Shown one piece after another: positions 25,139-34,018 of a stretch of 64,000 nt of DNA. The position numbers and the translations under genes are program-made. Origin of the DNA: JAHHUH01 sp045123075 (lineage in GTDB: Bacteria; Bacillota; Negativicutes; Acidaminococcales; Acidaminococcaceae); NCBI GenBank assembly GCA_045123075.1, contig JBGVIJ010000027.1, positions 12,037-76,036 on the forward strand. Direction: 5' to 3'. Under the pieces are notes generated by a model. It had not been told where the DNA came from, did no database searches, and saw nothing but the letters and a program-made list of their open reading frames with translations. How positions within the stretch are numbered: position 1 is the stretch's first letter; every line of letters begins with the position of its first letter.

Positions 25139-26734
25139 TTATTCATCTTTTTTCTTGAGAGCAGTGTAAGCTTCTTTCAAGAGCAACAAGGTAAGTACCA
25201 AAAGAACTAAGTCAAAGCTAAATACTACCATGTTAGTTTTGGGGTTCAAGAGCATTTGTACCAATGCCACAATAGTAGTGGTCAGCATGAAGAACATGGG
25301 GTACATAATGAATTTTGCGCTCTTCTTGAGAGCACGGATAACCCAAACACCCAAAGCCATAAGACCGATAGCAGCAACCAATTGGTTAGAAGCACCAAAA
25401 ATGGGCCAAATAAGAGTCCAAGCAGGAGCGTTGCCAGCTTTGTAGAAAATAAGCGCCAAAGCAAAACCTACAGAAATACCTGTTGCCAAATATTTGTTAA
25501 GGCTCATACCGGTAAACTCTTGCAATTGGTAACGTGCCAAACGGGTAGCAGTATCAAGAGAAGTTAAGATAAAGGAGTTCAAAGCCAAAAGGCCGATAGC
25601 AGTACCCAAACGCGGGGAAATACCAATCAAGGAAGCAAATTGACCTAAGCCATGACCGTAAACAACGGTAGGACCACCTTTAAGCATTTCGCCACTCATC
25701 ATGATGGTACCCAATGCGATTACGCCAACAACGCCTTCCAGAAGCATTGCGCCATAACCTACGGGAACAGCATCAGTTTCGCGGGTCAATTGTTTGGAGG
25801 TAGTACCGGAAGCAACCAAGGAGTGGAAGCCGGAGATAGCACCGCAAGCAACGGTGATGAAGAGCAAGGGCCAGAGATAATCGCCATTTGCAGTTACAAA
25901 ACCTTTGAATGCCGGTAATTTAACTTCGTAGTTTGCACCACCAAAAATCATACCAACGCCACCCAGGAATACGCTGAAGTACAGCATGTAGGATGCTAAG
26001 TAGTCACGAGGTTGGAGCAGTAACCAAACAGGAAGAATGGAAGCCGCGAAGATGTAACCAATGAGAAGTACACGCCAGAAAGCAACATCAGCTGCAAAAG
26101 TTGATTGTACCCAAGCACTGTCCATACCAAACACCAAGGAACCGAACAGAATCGGAAGCATAACGATGGTGCTTACTTTCAAAGAAACGCCAAAACGGTA
26201 AATTGCTACACCAAATACCATTGCCATTACAATATACAAGGAAGCAGTAAAAGCAACAGCAGGATCAGCAGCGAAGGTTTGTGCTGCCAATTCCAAGAAT
26301 ACAGCAACAACCAAGGTCAAGCTCAACCAAGTGAACGCCAAGAACAATTTTTGACCACGTTCACCAATCCATTGACGAACTACTTCGCCGATGGACAAGC
26401 CTTTATGACGAATGGAAGCAACCAAGGCGCCCATATCATGAACGCCGCCAAAGAAGATACAACCAACGATAATCCAGCAGAAGGTAGGCAACCAGCCCAA
26501 GAGAGCTGCAGCTGCGATAGGACCAACTACAGGGCCTGCACCTGCAATGGAAGCAAAGTGGTGACCCATAAGTACTGCGGGATGAGCGGGGCAGTAGTCA
26601 ATATTATCTTGCAATTCTTTTGCAGGAGTAGTACGTTCAGGATCCAAACCGTAGTAACGGCTTTGGAATCCGCCATAGAATTTGTATGCCAAAGAGAAGC
26701 ATACAATAGTGATTACGAATAAGGTTAATAACAC
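25139..26734 (-). CDS. CstA-family peptide/pyruvate transporter
   Basis: 531-residue polytopic inner-membrane protein of the CstA (carbon starvation) family, which carries peptides or pyruvate. The family signatures HHFASIAGAGPVVGPI near residue 65, GGVHDMGALVASIRHKG near 105 and a GSGTTSKQL-like VASGTTSKQL near 310 are present. About 16 membrane helices; it is of the shorter type with a 530-residue core. I prefer GTG at 26734, which has AAGGAAGGG 6-7 bases upstream; an in-frame TTG 18 bases earlier has no such site. Single gene, no visible partner such as a CstA-linked YbdD. Confidence 0.9.
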   Translation of the reverse strand: MLLTLFVITIVCFSLAYKFYGGFQSRYYGLDPERTTPAKELQDNIDYCPAHPAVLMGHHFASIAGAGPVVGPIAAAALLGWLPTFCWIIVGCIFFGGVHDMGALVASIRHKGLSIGEVVRQWIGERGQKLFLAFTWLSLTLVVAVFLELAAQTFAADPAVAFTASLYIVMAMVFGVAIYRFGVSLKVSTIVMLPILFGSLVFGMDSAWVQSTFAADVAFWRVLLIGYIFAASILPVWLLLQPRDYLASYMLYFSVFLGGVGMIFGGANYEVKLPAFKGFVTANGDYLWPLLFITVACGAISGFHSLVASGTTSKQLTRETDAVPVGYGAMLLEGVVGVIALGTIMMSGEMLKGGPTVVYGHGLGQFASLIGISPRLGTAIGLLALNSFILTSLDTATRLARYQLQEFTGMSLNKYLATGISVGFALALIFYKAGNAPAWTLIWPIFGASNQLVAAIGLMALGVWVIRALKKSAKFIMYPMFFMLTTTIVALVQMLLNPKTNMVVFSFDLVLLVLTLLLLKEAYTALKKKDE

Positions 26735-26748
26735 ATTATTCCCTTCCT

Positions 26749-27147
26749 TCAAATATTTTCATTCTTATTGAGCAATGCACGTTGTTCAACAAGATAAATC
26801 AAATCCTCAAAACGTTTAACCTTTTCTCCTCCTTTATAATGTAAAATTTCAAGCCAACCTTTAATGCCCCACCAGTAAGACTTAATCACCACATCAGAAA
26901 ACTCACTATCCAGTAAAAGGAAGCGATGCTTCATTACATCTTCCTTAGATTGCCAGTTTTCTTTCAGCCAGTTTTCAGAAGTCCTACCACTGTGCTTTAA
27001 GATTATAAAATCATCTGCACTATAACGGCCAATTTCCCCCGCCAAGCAGTCTTTGACGAAATCAGTGTGGCGATGCCAACCTTCCATCCCACCGCCTTGC
27101 CACGGAACAAAGCCGTAATCTTGCAGTAAATTTTCCCACTTATTCAA
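26749..27147 (-). CDS. Hypothetical protein downstream of CHAD gene
   Basis: About 132 residues, soluble, rich in Trp and charged residues (FVPWQGGGMEGWHRHTDFV, then SENWLKENWQSKEDV). No domain recognised. It begins within 13 bp of the CHAD gene stop. I use the TTG at 27147, which has GGAGG five bases upstream; a TTG four codons earlier is directly at the CHAD stop. The two are probably one operon. Function unknown; it may assist the CHAD protein. Confidence 0.65.
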   Translation of the reverse strand: MNKWENLLQDYGFVPWQGGGMEGWHRHTDFVKDCLAGEIGRYSADDFIILKHSGRTSENWLKENWQSKEDVMKHRFLLLDSEFSDVVIKSYWWGIKGWLEILHYKGGEKVKRFEDLIYLVEQRALLNKNENI

Positions 27148-27159
27148 AGTAGCCTCCAA

Positions 27160-28443
27160 TTATAAATGCTCTTCTCGCCACTCGCCAAGCAGAGCCGTAA
27201 AATTGTCCCACAGTCCCGGTAAACTTGCCAACGCAGCTTCTGCCTTAGCACGTTCCCAACCGCAGAACATTGCGCCTTCATATTGCAAGGCAGCATCTTC
27301 AGGATAATGCTGCATGATTTCGCCAATGAGCATATCGTTGACATAATCATCGTGCAGTAAACCAAGCATATCCTGTAAAGATTTAAGACTACGAAGCAAG
27401 CTATTAGGTAAGTAAATTTCAGGCACGCCTTGCAATCCGTAACGGAAGCGTTTAACCTTCAATCTAAGCTTATGCAGTTGCTCCATATCACTAAATTCAG
27501 GATATTTTTCCTTTAATGTCATCAGCTTATCACACCACAAACCAAGTCGCAAGCGGATAAATGCTTTTAAACGCAATTCCCTATAATTTTCGGGAATTAT
27601 TGCGTTTTGCATTAAAAGAAGCATCTCTGCAAGCTGTAAAGTTACTCCATTAAGTTTGCTACTGCTTAAAATTTTCTTGGAAGCTTTCACGCGACATTCC
27701 TGCAAGATTTCTTCCAAACGAGACACTTCTTCAGTAGAATCTTCGCCTTTTTGAGCGTGTCTAATCTTCATGCAAGTCAGAAGTGCCACGTCATACTCAC
27801 GAGCAGCACCAAGAACAGTAGTCCAACGCTTTACAAGCTGTTTATATTGCTCAAAGGAAGCTGCAGGCAAAAGTTCTTTAAAGAAAGTTAAGCAGGAGCG
27901 CAAACGGCGCAACTTAACACGCAGTTGACGCACAAGATTACGCTCGTTAGTGCAGGTTAAGAGTTCGCCCCAGGCTTTGCTGGCAGCTAAAATATGCCAG
28001 GGCAGATGACAGTACAAAGCAGTATTTACTTCATCTTCATCATAAAACTCCATATCTTGAATACTGGAACGACCACGTAACTGCTTAGCACGCAAGAGCA
28101 AATCAGCTTCTTCCAAGACAAATTTAATCTTACCGGCAAGAAGCCTTTGTAAAAGCTTGCGCACTTCTTCCACAGCTTCACTTTCGTATTGAATCACAAC
28201 TTCGTTTAAGGGTTGCAGGTTATCATTAATAACCATCACCCCGGTAATGCAAGTTACCTTATAGCCTACAGGATTCACCGGCACAAACTTTGTACGCTTA
28301 TACTTTAGCAGATTGTCATCGGAAAGAAATTTTTCCTTTATTTTGTTTTTCACCGTTGATGGAGGCAAAAGCTTTTGCACCATCGTCAGCAATTGTCCTT
28401 TGTTTTTCAAGCAAAGTCCGTGCAAGCAAATTTTATGTTTCAT
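27160..28443 (-). CDS. CHAD-domain protein
   Basis: 427 residues. From about residue 145 to 420 it carries a CHAD domain: paired helices with conserved basic and histidine residues, e.g. VRQLRVKLRRLRSCLTFFKELLP and LHKLRLKVKRFRYGLQ. CHAD domains bind polyphosphate. The N-terminal 140 residues (KHKICLHGLCLKNKGQ, then YKVTCITGVMVIND and FVLEEADLLL) resemble a diverged CYTH-like or inorganic-triphosphatase-like part but lack a clear ExExK, so I treat that as uncertain. Cytosolic. Co-transcribed with the downstream small gene and likely with the upstream dehydrogenase (16 bp gap). Confidence 0.85.
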   Translation of the reverse strand: MKHKICLHGLCLKNKGQLLTMVQKLLPPSTVKNKIKEKFLSDDNLLKYKRTKFVPVNPVGYKVTCITGVMVINDNLQPLNEVVIQYESEAVEEVRKLLQRLLAGKIKFVLEEADLLLRAKQLRGRSSIQDMEFYDEDEVNTALYCHLPWHILAASKAWGELLTCTNERNLVRQLRVKLRRLRSCLTFFKELLPAASFEQYKQLVKRWTTVLGAAREYDVALLTCMKIRHAQKGEDSTEEVSRLEEILQECRVKASKKILSSSKLNGVTLQLAEMLLLMQNAIIPENYRELRLKAFIRLRLGLWCDKLMTLKEKYPEFSDMEQLHKLRLKVKRFRYGLQGVPEIYLPNSLLRSLKSLQDMLGLLHDDYVNDMLIGEIMQHYPEDAALQYEGAMFCGWERAKAEAALASLPGLWDNFTALLGEWREEHL

Positions 28444-28459
28444 TAAGTCCTCTATGAAT

Positions 28460-29419
28460 TTAGCCTTTTACTTGGGCAGGCATGGGTTTGCCTTCCAAAG
28501 CAGCCAAGATATTATCAACAGTTAAGAGAGCCATTGCATCCCTAGTTTCAGTAGTAGCGGAAGCAATGTGGGGAGTAACGGTTACATTGGGCAAAGTCAA
28601 AAGCTTATGGTCGCCCGGCAAAGGTTCAGGATCAGTTACGTCCATTGCAGCGTGAGCAAGCTTGCCACTTACGAGAGCGTTATACATAGCTTCAGTATTA
28701 ACAACCGCACCACGAGAAATATTAATCAAACGAGCGCCATCTTTCATTTTTGCAAAGGCAGCTTCGTCAAACAAGCCTTTAGTGGACGGATTCAAAGTTA
28801 CTGCGATAACGATAAAATCTGCTTTAGCCAACAATTCATCAAAAGTAACGTAGGTTGCACCCAAAGCTTCATCATCAGCGCGACGATTACGATTATGATA
28901 AATAATATTCATTTTACTAGCTTGAGCACGTTTGGCAATAGCGCTACCAATATCGCCCATACCAACTACGCCCAAGGTTTTATTTGCTAAATCAGTAGTC
29001 AAGCCAAAGGGTTTATTTTGTCCCCAAGCACCACTTTTTACGTGAGCACAAGCTTTTACAATTTGGCGAGCGCTGTCCAGAATCAAAGCATAAGTCAAAT
29101 CTGCCACAGCATCTACCAGTACGCCAGGAGTGTTGCCAACAAGAACATTATGTGCGTTGCAGGCAGCAATGTCGATATTGTCGTAACCAACGGCAGCTTG
29201 ACCAATTACTTTCAAATTAGGAGCTTTCGCCAAAAGTTCTTCATTTACTTTAATATTACCAGTGGAGAAGATTGCGTCTGCTTTTGCCAGCCATTCATCA
29301 AACTGTTCAGCAGGAACCTTGCCACCTTTTTGCCAACCAAGCAGGTTAACGGTTTCATTTAATTTTTCGTAAGCAACGTCACGCATTTTACCACTAGCGA
29401 TTACTGTAAAGTTTTTCAT
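28460..29419 (-). CDS. D-2-hydroxyacid dehydrogenase (glycerate/gluconate type)
   Basis: 319-residue NAD(P)-dependent enzyme interconverting 2-hydroxy and 2-keto acids. The Rossmann motif GVVGMGDIGSAIAKRA starts near residue 148; catalytic Arg in NISRGAVVN near 233, Glu in DVTDPEPLP near 262 and His in VTPHIASAT near 281. Closest in pattern to glyoxylate/hydroxypyruvate or D-glycerate reductases. The ATG at 29419 has AAGGAGTGATAAAT upstream; a GTG nine bases earlier overlaps that site. It sits between DUF456 and CHAD genes without a pathway context, so substrate is open. Confidence 0.9.
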   Translation of the reverse strand: MKNFTVIASGKMRDVAYEKLNETVNLLGWQKGGKVPAEQFDEWLAKADAIFSTGNIKVNEELLAKAPNLKVIGQAAVGYDNIDIAACNAHNVLVGNTPGVLVDAVADLTYALILDSARQIVKACAHVKSGAWGQNKPFGLTTDLANKTLGVVGMGDIGSAIAKRAQASKMNIIYHNRNRRADDEALGATYVTFDELLAKADFIVIAVTLNPSTKGLFDEAAFAKMKDGARLINISRGAVVNTEAMYNALVSGKLAHAAMDVTDPEPLPGDHKLLTLPNVTVTPHIASATTETRDAMALLTVDNILAALEGKPMPAQVKG

Positions 29420-29431
29420 ATTTATCACTCC

Positions 29432-29938
29432 TTATACAAAGATTTGCTTTACTAAAAGAACAGCGAGCGCGATACCAGCGCACATTTTGCCAATCAACGC
29501 AAGAAATCTCATCTTAGCAGTTTCCATCGCCAAGCGCCACGCGTCTTCACGCATACCACTTCGCAAATATTCATAGGCAAAGGCCGCCAAGAAAGCACCT
29601 ATCAAACCGCCAATAAAAGAACCTAAAATCGGCAAAATCCCCGTACCGATTAAAGTTCCAAAAAAGCCGCCAATGCCTATCATCAGCACGGCGAACCAAG
29701 AAACCTTATATCTTTTAATCCCAAACAGTGACACGCAAAATTCCCAGCATTCGCCTAATACGTAGATTAGTACCATGGCTGACAATAAACGCATGTCAAA
29801 ATATTTAGCTTCATCATAAAAAGCAAACCCCAAGCTGGTCAACATCATCAAACTGTTACCAGGCAAATCAAAGATGGTTAGCAGTGGCCCAAGTACAACA
29901 ATGATACCCGCTACCAGCCATTCCATAAATATAAGCAT
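29432..29938 (-). CDS. DUF456 membrane protein
   Basis: 168 residues with four to five membrane helices and the glycine-rich pairs typical of DUF456 (GIGGFFGTLIGTG, then GSFIGGLIGAFLAAFAYEYL). Function of the family is unknown. The ATG at 29938 follows AGGAGG with 6-base spacing. It is upstream of the hydroxyacid dehydrogenase gene by 12 bp and is probably the first gene of that run. Divergent to mscS. Confidence 0.85.
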   Translation of the reverse strand: MLIFMEWLVAGIIVVLGPLLTIFDLPGNSLMMLTSLGFAFYDEAKYFDMRLLSAMVLIYVLGECWEFCVSLFGIKRYKVSWFAVLMIGIGGFFGTLIGTGILPILGSFIGGLIGAFLAAFAYEYLRSGMREDAWRLAMETAKMRFLALIGKMCAGIALAVLLVKQIFV

Positions 29939-30025
29939 AAGCTACCTCCTAGGGTTTTTTATTAGAATATTATATCACAGAAAACCTTTCCTCCAATTAA
30001 ATAAATTGAAATATATGTAAACTCA

Positions 30026-30054
30026 TTGTTTTTATCATACCAAGATGATAGAAT
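30026..30054 (+). promoter_or_regulatory. Promoter of the mscS-trxA operon
   Basis: TTGTTT (30026-30031), 17 bp, TAGAAT with upstream TGA (30049-30054), 32 bp before the start. Confidence 0.7.
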
Positions 30055-30085
30055 ACAAACAGATAATAGGAAACTGGAGGATTTT

Positions 30086-31189
30086 ATGGAAGAAATTTTA
30101 GTTTTATTAAAGCCTTGGCAAAATTCCATCCTTGCTCTTTTAGGCTTTGCCATCATTCGTCATCTTTACAAAACCGTTATCTTGAGAATATTACATAAAG
30201 CGACTCAGCTGAGTCCCTTTTCTCTTGACGAAGACATTCTTGAAGCATTCGAGCATCCCGTTAATTTAATGCTCGCCATCGGCGGTCTTTATTTTGCCAT
30301 CAATCTTTCCCCTGTTGATACCAATTACTGGGCAAACATTTTGGATAGAGTCTTGCGTAGCTCCATCGTATATTGTTTCTTCTGGGGTTGTTACAATATG
30401 TCCGACGCAACTCATGGCGTACTTCTGAAAGTCATTGACAAAGCAGGTATTCGCTCCGAAGAAGCAGTTTCCAACATTTTGTCCACTATTTTGCGCATCT
30501 TGGTTATAGTGCTTGGCTTCGTAACCATTGCTAAAGAATGGAACTATGACATCAGCGGGTTCGTTGCTTCTTTAGGTATCGGTTCTTTGGCAGTAGCATT
30601 TGCTGCTAAAGACGCATTAGCAAACGTTTTCGGTAGCTTAATCATCATTTTGGACAAACCTTTCCAAATTGGCGAATGGGTTTTGGCAAATGGTACCGAA
30701 GGTATCGTAGAAAAAGTTACCTTCCGCAGCACCTGTTTACGCACGTTCCTCAACGAATTAGTTTACATCCCCAACTCCCTTTTGAGCAACACTCCCATCG
30801 TAAACTATAGCCGTCGCGAAAAACGTCGTATCGATTTTGTTCTGGGTCTTACTTATAGCACCACCCATGACCAAATGGTAACGGTAATTGACAGGATTAA
30901 AACTTTCTTAAGCGAACAAGAAGATTTGCACACTGATGATATCCGCGTACATTTCGCTGAATACGCAGATAGCAGTTTAAACGTTCGCGTTACCTGTTAT
31001 GCAAAAACTACTGATGGCATCACCTACTTAGACATCGTTCAACGCATCAACTTGGCTTTGATGAAAATTATGGAAGAAACCGGCGTAAGCTGCGCTTTCC
31101 CCAGCACCAGTGTTTACTTTGAAACCCCTATGAAGAATGAACTCATTAACGCTAAAGATTTAGCAGAATCCATCAATAAGAAAGGATGA
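30086..31189 (+). CDS. MscS-family mechanosensitive channel
   Basis: 367-residue membrane protein. Four N-terminal membrane helices lead into the pore helix and beta domain of MscS channels: ISGFVASLGIGSLAVAFAAKDALANVFGSL near residue 155-185, then FQIGEWVLANGTEGIVEKVTFRST and IPNSLLSNTPIVNYSRR. It would open under hypo-osmotic stress to release solutes. The ATG at 30086 follows CTGGAGG; earlier in-frame starts lie within the promoter. trxA follows 5 bp downstream, an operon of unclear logic. Confidence 0.92.
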   Translation: MEEILVLLKPWQNSILALLGFAIIRHLYKTVILRILHKATQLSPFSLDEDILEAFEHPVNLMLAIGGLYFAINLSPVDTNYWANILDRVLRSSIVYCFFWGCYNMSDATHGVLLKVIDKAGIRSEEAVSNILSTILRILVIVLGFVTIAKEWNYDISGFVASLGIGSLAVAFAAKDALANVFGSLIIILDKPFQIGEWVLANGTEGIVEKVTFRSTCLRTFLNELVYIPNSLLSNTPIVNYSRREKRRIDFVLGLTYSTTHDQMVTVIDRIKTFLSEQEDLHTDDIRVHFAEYADSSLNVRVTCYAKTTDGITYLDIVQRINLALMKIMEETGVSCAFPSTSVYFETPMKNELINAKDLAESINKKG

Positions 31190-31194
31190 TAACT

Positions 31195-31500
31195 ATGGCA
31201 TTAGAAATTAATAAAAATGATTTTCAAGAAAAAGTCTTAAAAGCCAAAGAAACTGTTTTAGTAGACTTCTGGGCGCCTTGGTGCGGACCTTGCCGAATGC
31301 AAGCACCTGTCTTGGAAAAATTTGCAGAAGAAAATCCTGCAGTAAAAGTTGTCAAAGTAAACGTAGATGACAACCAAGAATTAGCAATGGAATACAACAT
31401 CACCAGTATTCCGTCCTTAATCGTTTTCAAAAACGGTGAAGCAGTAAACTGTGCAGTAGGTTTACAATCCAAAAGTGCTTTGGAAGAATTAGTTAGATAA
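31195..31500 (+). CDS. trxA: Thioredoxin
   Basis: 101-residue thioredoxin with the active site WAPWCGPCRMQAP near residue 28 and the cis-proline in ITSIPSLIVFKNG near 72. Reduces protein disulfides using a reductase not visible here. The ATG at 31195 has AAAGGATG upstream; an in-frame ATG nine bases earlier overlaps the mscS stop. Own terminator downstream, which also faces the molybdenum operon. Confidence 0.95.
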   Translation: MALEINKNDFQEKVLKAKETVLVDFWAPWCGPCRMQAPVLEKFAEENPAVKVVKVNVDDNQELAMEYNITSIPSLIVFKNGEAVNCAVGLQSKSALEELVR

Positions 31501-31525
31501 AACTTAAGTTCATCTTACAAATACG

Positions 31526-31556
31526 AAGGCTCTCAGTTTTAAACTGAGAGCCTTTT
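31526..31556. terminator. Bidirectional terminator
   Basis: Stem AAGGCTCTCAGTT / AACTGAGAGCCTT between trxA and the converging molybdenum operon. Confidence 0.9.
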
Positions 31557-31568
31557 AATTTTACTATC

Positions 31569-32594
31569 TTACCAGCCTTTACCAAACCCGCAGTTAGGAA
31601 AGGTGCAAACTGGGCAGTTCAAGCACAATCCACCTTCGCCCAACCGTGCCAGTTCTTGCACAGAAACTTTATCATCTGCCATAACACGAGGCAAAACTAA
31701 ATCAAAAATTGTACGTTTCGCATACATGACGCAACCGGGTAACCCCATAATTGTTACGTCCTTACCGTAGTACGCCAAAAGAAACATTGCTCCGGGCAAT
31801 ACAGGTGCGCCGTAAGAAACGATTTCTGCACCAGTATTCTTAATTGCAAGAGGAGTTCTATCATCAGGGTCAACACTCATACCACCAGTGCAAAGCACTA
31901 CCTCCGCACCAAGTGCGATTGCTTCTAAAATAGCAGCGGTGATTTTTTCGTGGTCATCGCCTAAAACTACTTTGCTAATAACTTCTGCATCGTATTCTGC
32001 TACCTTAGCTTCAATGACAGGAGTAAAGGTGTCTTCTATTCTACCATAGAAAACTTCGTTACCAGTTGCAACGATAGCAACTTTTTTCTTTTTAAAAGGA
32101 AGCAAACGCAAAATAGGTTCATTACCACAATGAACTTGTACCACTTCCATTTTTTCTTTTTCTATCACAAGAGGAATGATGCGCGTCCCCGCCAGCTTGT
32201 CCCCTTTTTTAACAGGAGTATTGCCGTGACGAGTAGCAATCATCATTTGCCCGAAGCTATTTACAAAACGCAGCTTCTCTCCGTCAACTTTAAGCAAGCC
32301 GGCATATTCAGCACTTAAATCTATTTTGCCTTCTTTAACTTCAGATTCAAGCATACCTTCATTTTTACAAAGGTCACATAAAATGCGGGCAGCATCATTT
32401 TCGTGAAGCATACTCTCATCAGCTTCCCACACGTAAAGATTATCCTTGCCAATGGAAAGTAGCACAGGAATATCCTCCTCTTTTACCACATGACCTTTTC
32501 GAAAAACTGCATCCTTGGTTACGCCCTTAATTATTTGAGTTAAATCGTGACACAGTACGCAACCAACAGCATCTTCTGTTCTAATCAACTTCAT
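31569..32594 (-). CDS. MoeA-related molybdopterin-binding protein with Cys-rich tail
   Basis: 341 residues. The C-terminal half is a MoCF-biosynthesis/molybdopterin-binding domain: KVAIVATGNEVFYG near 172, VLCTGGMSVDPDDRTP near 243 and VLPGAMFLL/IMGLPGCVMY near 275-295, related to MoeA/MogA. The N-terminal half resembles the SAF-like part of MoeA. The tail CLNCPVCTFPNCGFG has four closely spaced cysteines, perhaps a metal or selenium/sulfur handling site. Proteins of this type accompany selenium-dependent molybdenum hydroxylases. It is the last gene of the moaA-to-modA operon, 4 bp after modA. Likely role: molybdate insertion or a late Moco step. Confidence 0.82.
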   Translation of the reverse strand: MKLIRTEDAVGCVLCHDLTQIIKGVTKDAVFRKGHVVKEEDIPVLLSIGKDNLYVWEADESMLHENDAARILCDLCKNEGMLESEVKEGKIDLSAEYAGLLKVDGEKLRFVNSFGQMMIATRHGNTPVKKGDKLAGTRIIPLVIEKEKMEVVQVHCGNEPILRLLPFKKKKVAIVATGNEVFYGRIEDTFTPVIEAKVAEYDAEVISKVVLGDDHEKITAAILEAIALGAEVVLCTGGMSVDPDDRTPLAIKNTGAEIVSYGAPVLPGAMFLLAYYGKDVTIMGLPGCVMYAKRTIFDLVLPRVMADDKVSVQELARLGEGGLCLNCPVCTFPNCGFGKGW

Positions 32595-32598
32595 AATC

Positions 32599-33366
32599 TT
32601 ACCTCTTTATAGTTGCGAAGCCATACTCCTCAAAAATCTTCTGTGCTTCGTCGCTTAACAAAAAGTCAGCAAACAATTTGCTCTCTTTTGTATCTTTTAA
32701 AATACCTAAACAATAAATTGCAGGCTTTGCCACTGTACCTTGGGGTGCTTCAGCCACAACCTGCACTTTTTCATTAGTCAAGGCGTCCGTAACATAAACA
32801 ATGCCTGTATCCGCACTACCTTCCGCTACCCAATGCAAAACTTGGGTTACTCCTGTACCAAAGCTGGCACGCTTACTAACTTCATCCCATAAATTCAGAT
32901 TCGTTAAAATTTCTTTGGCATACTGCCCTGCTGGAACACTTTTAGGATCTCCCAAAGCAGGTTGTTTACTTAAAGCTAAATCTTCAAACTTAGTAATCTT
33001 CTTTGTAGAACCTTTAGGAACAATCAATACCACCTTGTTCTCCAACAGTTCTAGAACATGCTCTTTTTTGACGATACCTTTCTTTTCCAGCGCCTGAATT
33101 TGCTTTGGCGAAGCGGAAACAAAAATGTCCGCAGGTAAGCCCTGCTCTATTTGTAACTGCAAATTACCGGAACCAGAATAAGTCCCTTCAATTTTTATTT
33201 TAGGGTAACGTCCGTTAAACAAAGGTATGAGCCTTTGAGTAAAAACCTTTTCTAAACTGGCAGCAGCTGCAATAGTTAAAGGTCTACTTTCTTGCTTGCC
33301 ACAACCTGCCAAAATTAACAGAAAGCAAAGTAAAGCTGCCACAATTCGAAAGCTTTTAAATCTCAC
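32599..33366 (-). CDS. modA: Molybdate-binding lipoprotein
   Basis: 255-residue substrate-binding protein of the molybdate ABC transporter. A lipoprotein signal peptide ends in LILAGC (Cys near residue 22). The ModA pattern AAAASLEKVF near residue 33, GSGNLQLQIEQGLPADIFVSA near 65-85 and GDPKSVPAGQYAKE near 137 is present. It overlaps the modC stop by 11 bp, so translation is coupled; order in the operon is modB-modC-modA. Delivers molybdate (or tungstate) to ModBC. Confidence 0.93.
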   Translation of the reverse strand: MRFKSFRIVAALLCFLLILAGCGKQESRPLTIAAAASLEKVFTQRLIPLFNGRYPKIKIEGTYSGSGNLQLQIEQGLPADIFVSASPKQIQALEKKGIVKKEHVLELLENKVVLIVPKGSTKKITKFEDLALSKQPALGDPKSVPAGQYAKEILTNLNLWDEVSKRASFGTGVTQVLHWVAEGSADTGIVYVTDALTNEKVQVVAEAPQGTVAKPAIYCLGILKDTKESKLFADFLLSDEAQKIFEEYGFATIKR

Positions 33367-34015
33367 TTGCTTTTGCCACCTGCCCCTGTTTTATCACATA
33401 AGCTGAGTTACACAGCTTCTTGATTTCACTTTTATTATGACTTACAAGCAAAGCGACTCCGCCAAATTCAGCCAAAGCAGCCCGTAATTCTCGCTGTAAA
33501 TCTTCCTTCAAATCTTCATCCAATGCAGAAAAAGGTTCATCCAAAAGGATAACTTCCGGTTCCGCCGCTAAAAGTCGAGCTAGTGCTACTCTTTGCTTTT
33601 GACCACCGCTTAACTGACGAGGATAAGACTTTTCTAAACCTTGTAGCTTAAATTTTTCAACAAGTTTCTGTGCTCGTGCGTTAGCTTCCGCATCAGACAA
33701 GCCTTTAGCTTGCAAACCGCACAAAATATTTTCCACCACATTCATATTGGGAAAAAGCGCGTAACTTTGAAATAAATAACCCACATTTCTTTTTTGTGGC
33801 GGCAAATTAACTTTAGCTTCACTATCAAAAAGCACCTTGCCATCTAATACAATTTTGCCACTATCAGGAAGCTCAATTCCGGCAATGCATTTTAAAGTCA
33901 TGCTTTTACCGCTACCACTTGCTCCCATTAAACCTGTTAAGCCATTCTCCAAGTTAAACTCTACTTGCAGGTTAAATTGGTTGAGCCTTTTAGCAATATT
34001 AACATAAAGTCCCAT
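33356..34015 (-). CDS. modC: Molybdate ABC transporter ATP-binding protein
   Basis: 219-residue ABC ATPase: Walker A GASGSGKS near residue 32, signature LSGGQKQRVALAR near 118, Walker B VILLDEPFSALD near 140 and H-loop VSHNKSEIK near 185. It lacks the C-terminal MOP regulatory domain of longer ModC proteins, so it is the short type. Placed between modB (3 bp gap) and modA (11-bp overlap). Energises molybdate import. Confidence 0.92.
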   Translation of the reverse strand: MGLYVNIAKRLNQFNLQVEFNLENGLTGLMGASGSGKSMTLKCIAGIELPDSGKIVLDGKVLFDSEAKVNLPPQKRNVGYLFQSYALFPNMNVVENILCGLQAKGLSDAEANARAQKLVEKFKLQGLEKSYPRQLSGGQKQRVALARLLAAEPEVILLDEPFSALDEDLKEDLQRELRAALAEFGGVALLVSHNKSEIKKLCNSAYVIKQGQVAKASEI

Positions 34016-34018
34016 ACT

